A stretch of DNA of 64,000 nucleotides from Chromobotia macracanthus (Eukaryota > Chordata > Actinopteri > Cypriniformes > Botiidae): the NCBI GenBank assembly GCA_036877525.1, contig JAZGTH010000067.1, positions 1,197,501-1,261,500 on the forward strand, written 5' to 3'. The notes beneath the pieces were generated by a model. That model did no database searches. It had not been told where the DNA came from and saw only the letters and a list, made by a program, of their open reading frames with translations. The position numbers and the translations under genes are program-made. This document shows positions 61,001-64,000 of the stretch, piece after piece (position 1 is the stretch's first letter; each line of letters opens with the position of its first letter).

Positions 61001-64000
61001 AACGTGTTTTAAGTATGAAGTCAGATTCAAATGAGCAGAAACGTGTGTTTATAGATGATGAAGTCAGATTCAAATGAGCAGAAACGTGTGTTTATAGATG
61101 ATGAAGTCAGATTCAAATGAGCAGAAACGTGTGTTTATAGATGATGAAGTCAATTCAAATGAGCGATGAGAACGTGTGTTTATAGATGATGAAGTCAGAT
61201 TCAAATGAGCAGAAACGTGTGTTTATAGATGATGAAGTCAGATTCAAATGAGCAGAAACGTGTGTTTATAGATGATGAAGTCAGATTCAAATGAGCAGAA
61301 ACGTGTTTTATAGATTGATGAAGTCAGATTCAAATGAGCAGAAACGTGTGTTTATAGATGATGAAGTCAGATTCAAATGAGCAGAAACGTGTGTTTATAG
61401 ATGATGAAGTCAGATTCAAATGAGCAGAAACGTGTGTTTATAGATGATGAAGTCAGATTCAAATGAGCAGAAACGTGTGTTTATAGATGATGAAGTCAGA
61501 TTCAAATGAGCAGAAACGTGTGTTTATAGATGATGAAGTCAGATTCAAATGAGCAGAAACGTGTGTTTATAGATGATGAAGTCAGATTCAAATGAGCAGA
61601 AACGTGTGTTTATAGATGATGAAGTCAGATTCAAATGAGCAGAAACGTGTGTTTATAGATGATGAAGTCAGATTCAAATGAGCAGAAACGTGTGTTTATA
61701 GATGATGAAGTCAGATTCAAATGAGCAGAAACGTGTGTTTATAGATGATGAAGTCAGATTCAAATGAGCAGAAACGTGTGTTTATAGATGATGAAGTCAG
61801 ATTCAAATGAGCAGAAACGTGTGTTTATAGATGATAGATGAGTCAGATTCAAATGAGCAGAAACGTGTGTTTATAGATGATGAAGTCAGATTCAAATGAG
61901 CAGAAACGTGTGTTTATAGATGATGAAGTCAGATTCAAATGAGCAGAAACGTGTGTTTATAGATGATGAAGTCAGATTCAAATGAGCAGAAACGTGTGTG
62001 TTTATAGATGATGAAGTCAGATTCAAATGAGCAGAAACGTGTGTTTATAGATGATGAAGTCAGATTCAAATGAGCAGAAACGTGTGTTTATAGATGATGA
62101 AGTCAGATTCAAATGAGCAGAAACGTGTGTTTATAGATGATGAAGTCAGATTCAAATGAGCAGAAACGTGTGTTTATAGATGATGAAGTCAGATTCAAAT
62201 GAGCAGAAACGTTTTATACGTGTGTTTATAGATGATGAAGTCAGATTCAAATGAGCAGAAACGTGTGTTTATAGATGAAGTCAGATTCAAATGAGCAGAA
62301 ACGTGTGTTTATAGATGATGAAGTCAGATTCAAATGAGCAGAAACGTGTGTTTTTGCATGTTTGAGCTACGCCGCAGCGATGATGTCATTGTGTGCAGGG
62401 ATGACAGGGTCTCTTTACCCATCAGTCGCAGGTTATCCTATTGACTAACAGTAGAGTGAATGTAGATGGACAGCAGGAGTGGAGCCAGAAATTTTTCATA
62501 GAGACCAGGCAGAAAACATTACACAAACAAGGCACTCATGCAATCTTAAAATCATTTTGGATGCCTGAAAAATATTACAATTACTACAATGACATGAGAA
62601 GATAAGACCATAAAATTGAAAGTTGTTATGAATTTCTTAATCTCATGTTGTTCCACATAAATGTTTATATTTCTCAAAGCTGTAAAAGCTATTTTAATGG
62701 TTAAACTTATTTTACTCATCTCAGATGAGCTGCTGATTGCACAGTCATCTCAAATGATTTGGTATTAAAAATGCAATTCTGGGGTGGCATGGATTTTGCC
62801 CATACTGGCCGCGGCCACCCCTGACTCCGGCGGAAAGAAGGAGAGAGACCTAAAGCTGAGTTAAATGCTGAGCTGTTGAATTGATGAAATGTTGGGTTGA
62901 TTCTGGTCAGTCAAACTTAGAAGAGGCAATTTTAGGCAGTAGAGCTGTATTTCTCCTGTTCTCCACTGGGTGGCAGACACATTGAATAATGAAAGGGCCC
63001 TGTCAGGATGTGCCACCTGCTACTGGTTTCAATGCTCTCTTCAGTTCAGTGGTGTTTATATGATGTTTATTGTCTTTACGCATGATGACATAAAACTTTG
63101 TGAGAAATAATAATAATAAACAGATTAAAGATTTGTAACATTTTTGCTGTGCAAAATGTTTTTCATTCATTCTTACAGTGTCTGTGTGGTTACAGGTTAC
63201 AGCCCTGTTTTAAACACCTGCATTTGTGACGTGTATTGGTTATTTAGATCAGCCAGACTGATTAAACCATGAGAATGTGATGTCATTGCCTGTAAATGAG
63301 GTTAAACACAAAGGAAGTGTGCATGTTTTCTCAGCCGCAGTTTAACAAACAAAATAACAGCTGTAAAGTGTTCTTAAATAAGCTTACCTTGATAAACAAG
63401 AACTATTTTGTAGCCAAAATAGAGCCATTTCAGTTCAACTGGACCACATCTGACATTGTTATTAATAGTTAAAGAGCGGCAGAAGTGGAATTCAGCACTT
63501 TTCTTGCTCTTTAAATCTAAAGTTTTAAAGATGAAACACTTTTGGCTGTGTGTACAACGTCTTTCTGTATAACTTCTGTTCTTTTATTTTTGACTAAACC
63601 TTTGTAATGGATCAACTGTTTGGTATTTGCTGTTATATTACAGGGCACTGGGTTCAGTCTGGATGAAACTGAAGAGTTTGGAGTGATCAGTAACAACATC
63701 TGTATCCTGTCAGGTGAACAGGCCTCAGATCAGTTGAGACCTCCTGCCTCCTTACTGACTGAGGGAGACAGCAGTGAACCAGTTTCCTGGCAGACAGAGA
63801 GTCTTCCTGTTTCTCTGACAGGACACCAGTCTTGGGTTCAAGTTAGTATGATGGACCCAGAAGATGTCAAGAGTCTGGACAGTGCTGAAGGTATGGCATT
63901 GGCTGAGGAGCAGGGCGAGAACAACTCCTCGAACTCTGACATTGTCCATGTAGAACGTGAAGATGCTGAGCTGCTTGAGGAGGCTGGAGAAACAGTGGAG
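51897..64000 (+). CDS. bcl2l13: BCL2-like 13 (BCL-RAMBO), internal exons and start of last exon
   Basis: Four exon-like blocks are collinear with human BCL2L13. BCL2L13 sits in the outer mitochondrial membrane and acts in apoptosis and as a mitophagy receptor. Diagnostic pieces: TGFDHHTSPVFSPAN; SVEDSLTVLRDH; FESFRAAVEK; LDYGLRYLEESQADF ending LQGGW; WQTESLPVSL; MDPEDVKSLDS; and ENNSSNSDIVHVE. The last exon runs off the right edge, so the C-terminal membrane anchor is not seen. Two one-base problems break the frame: at 51943 within the first block, and at the 52538/52624 splice junction. The 5' exons encoding the N-terminus were not found. It is either assembly indels or a decaying copy. Confidence 0.88.
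52491..52538 (+). CDS. bcl2l13: bcl2l13 exon (human exon 5 equivalent)
   Basis: 48 nt between TCTGTGCAG and AG|GTACCA. It reads DVTFESFRAAVEKMS, matching human VTYQAFREC. It enters and leaves in phase 2, but the next exon is readable only in phase 0. Confidence 0.75.
52624..52752 (+). CDS. bcl2l13: bcl2l13 exon (human exon 6 equivalent), BH1/BH2 region
   Basis: 43 codons after a CTTCCTTTAG acceptor, reading VLVLLVLLQALL, QESVLDYGLRYLEESQ and IILQGGW|GTGAGG. It covers the BCL2-fold helices ending in the BH2-type GGW. Phase 0 at its end fits the last exon. Confidence 0.85.
54382..54505 (-). mobile_element. degenerate tRNA-derived SINE
   Basis: TTTACATTTGTGCATTTAGC at the left, followed by CTGGGATTCAAGCCC (54465-54479), whose minus strand is a B-box-like GGCTTGAATCC. 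The order and motifs fit a SINE I recall as abundant in ostariophysan fish, with the head on the minus strand. The copy is diverged and has lost parts. Confidence 0.6.
55722..62353 (+). repeat. 43-bp minisatellite, about 154 copies
   Basis: Unit begins GATTCAAATGAGCAGAAACG, continues TGTGTTTATAGATGATGAAG and ends TCA. Most copies are identical. A minority carry scattered indels (for example near 56090, 56470, 56690, 56940, 57010, 58050, 58745, 59400, 61010), and some carry short insertions. Every intact copy has an ACGTG core. Short minus-strand Ser/Phe-rich open frames in it are artefacts. Confidence 0.98.
62781..62821. mobile_element. interspersed repeat fragment with GGGGTGGC/GCCACCCC ends
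   Basis: GGGGTGGC (62781-62788) and GCCACCCC (62814-62821) form an 8-bp inverted repeat around GGCCGCGGCC-like sequence. Runs of GGTGGCC/GGCCACCCC are familiar from fish interspersed repeats. The family and borders are unknown. Confidence 0.3.
63644..64000 (+). CDS. bcl2l13: bcl2l13 last exon (5' part)
   Basis: 119 codons open to the window edge after a TATTACAG acceptor. It starts GTGFSLDETEEFG, continuing GGW from the preceding exon in phase. It has WQTESLPVSL and a WVQV motif at 63833-63844 in the place of the human LC3-interacting WQQI, then MMDPEDVKSLDS and NNSSNSDIVHVE, then an acidic run. The rest of the exon and the membrane anchor lie outside. Confidence 0.92.

Larger units (their letters stand above)
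52753..63643 (+). other. bcl2l13 penultimate intron
   Basis: 10.9 kb, of which 6.6 kb is the 43-bp array. It also holds a SINE remnant (54382-54505) and another interspersed fragment (62781-62821). The flanks (52753-54381, 54506-55721, 62354-63643) show no exon-like sequence. Confidence 0.8.

Noticed and set aside
55722..62353. CRISPR-like repeat array
   Set aside because: Direct repeats are contiguous with no unique spacers, in a vertebrate intron.

Overview
This window is vertebrate nuclear DNA, almost certainly from a ray-finned (teleost) fish. Its genes are split by GT-AG introns, and exons 3-21 of an IGF1 receptor gene fit in about 16 kb with exon sizes that match the tetrapod gene almost one for one. 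tRNA-derived SINE remnants, DNA-transposon remnants and very large minisatellites fill the gaps. I cannot name the species.

Layout, all genes on the + strand. (1) 1-20611: igf1r from intron 2 to the stop codon. Exons 1-2 (signal peptide and L1 domain) lie upstream of the window. A long AT-rich 3' UTR or intergenic stretch runs to about 25.5 kb. (2) 25.6-25.75 kb: a small CpG-containing island with a perfect GTCACGTGAC E-box and a GC box. (3) 25875-27758: a 31-bp minisatellite. (4) 27780-45047: the CpG-rich promoter and exons 1-4 of a CTTNBP2-family gene (cortactin-binding, coiled-coil scaffold). Intron 1 holds a composite 15-bp array. Intron 2 holds a polypyrimidine array and a 16-bp array. 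The ankyrin-repeat exons that follow exon 4 in full-length CTTNBP2 were not found. (5) 45-51.9 kb: no confident gene, only several coding-like fragments. (6) 51897-64000: four exons of bcl2l13, a mitochondrial BCL2-family mitophagy receptor, running off the right edge. Two single-base phase problems disturb its reading frame, and its 5' exons were not found. Its intron holds a 6.6-kb array of about 154 copies of a 43-bp unit.

The genes do not form a pathway. The most unusual content is the run of five unrelated minisatellites within 37 kb, with one promoter and first exon sandwiched between two of them, and the missing 3' half of the CTTNBP2 gene next to the missing 5' half of bcl2l13. I found no evidence of a wholly new coding system. 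The giant open frames in the arrays are repeat artefacts.
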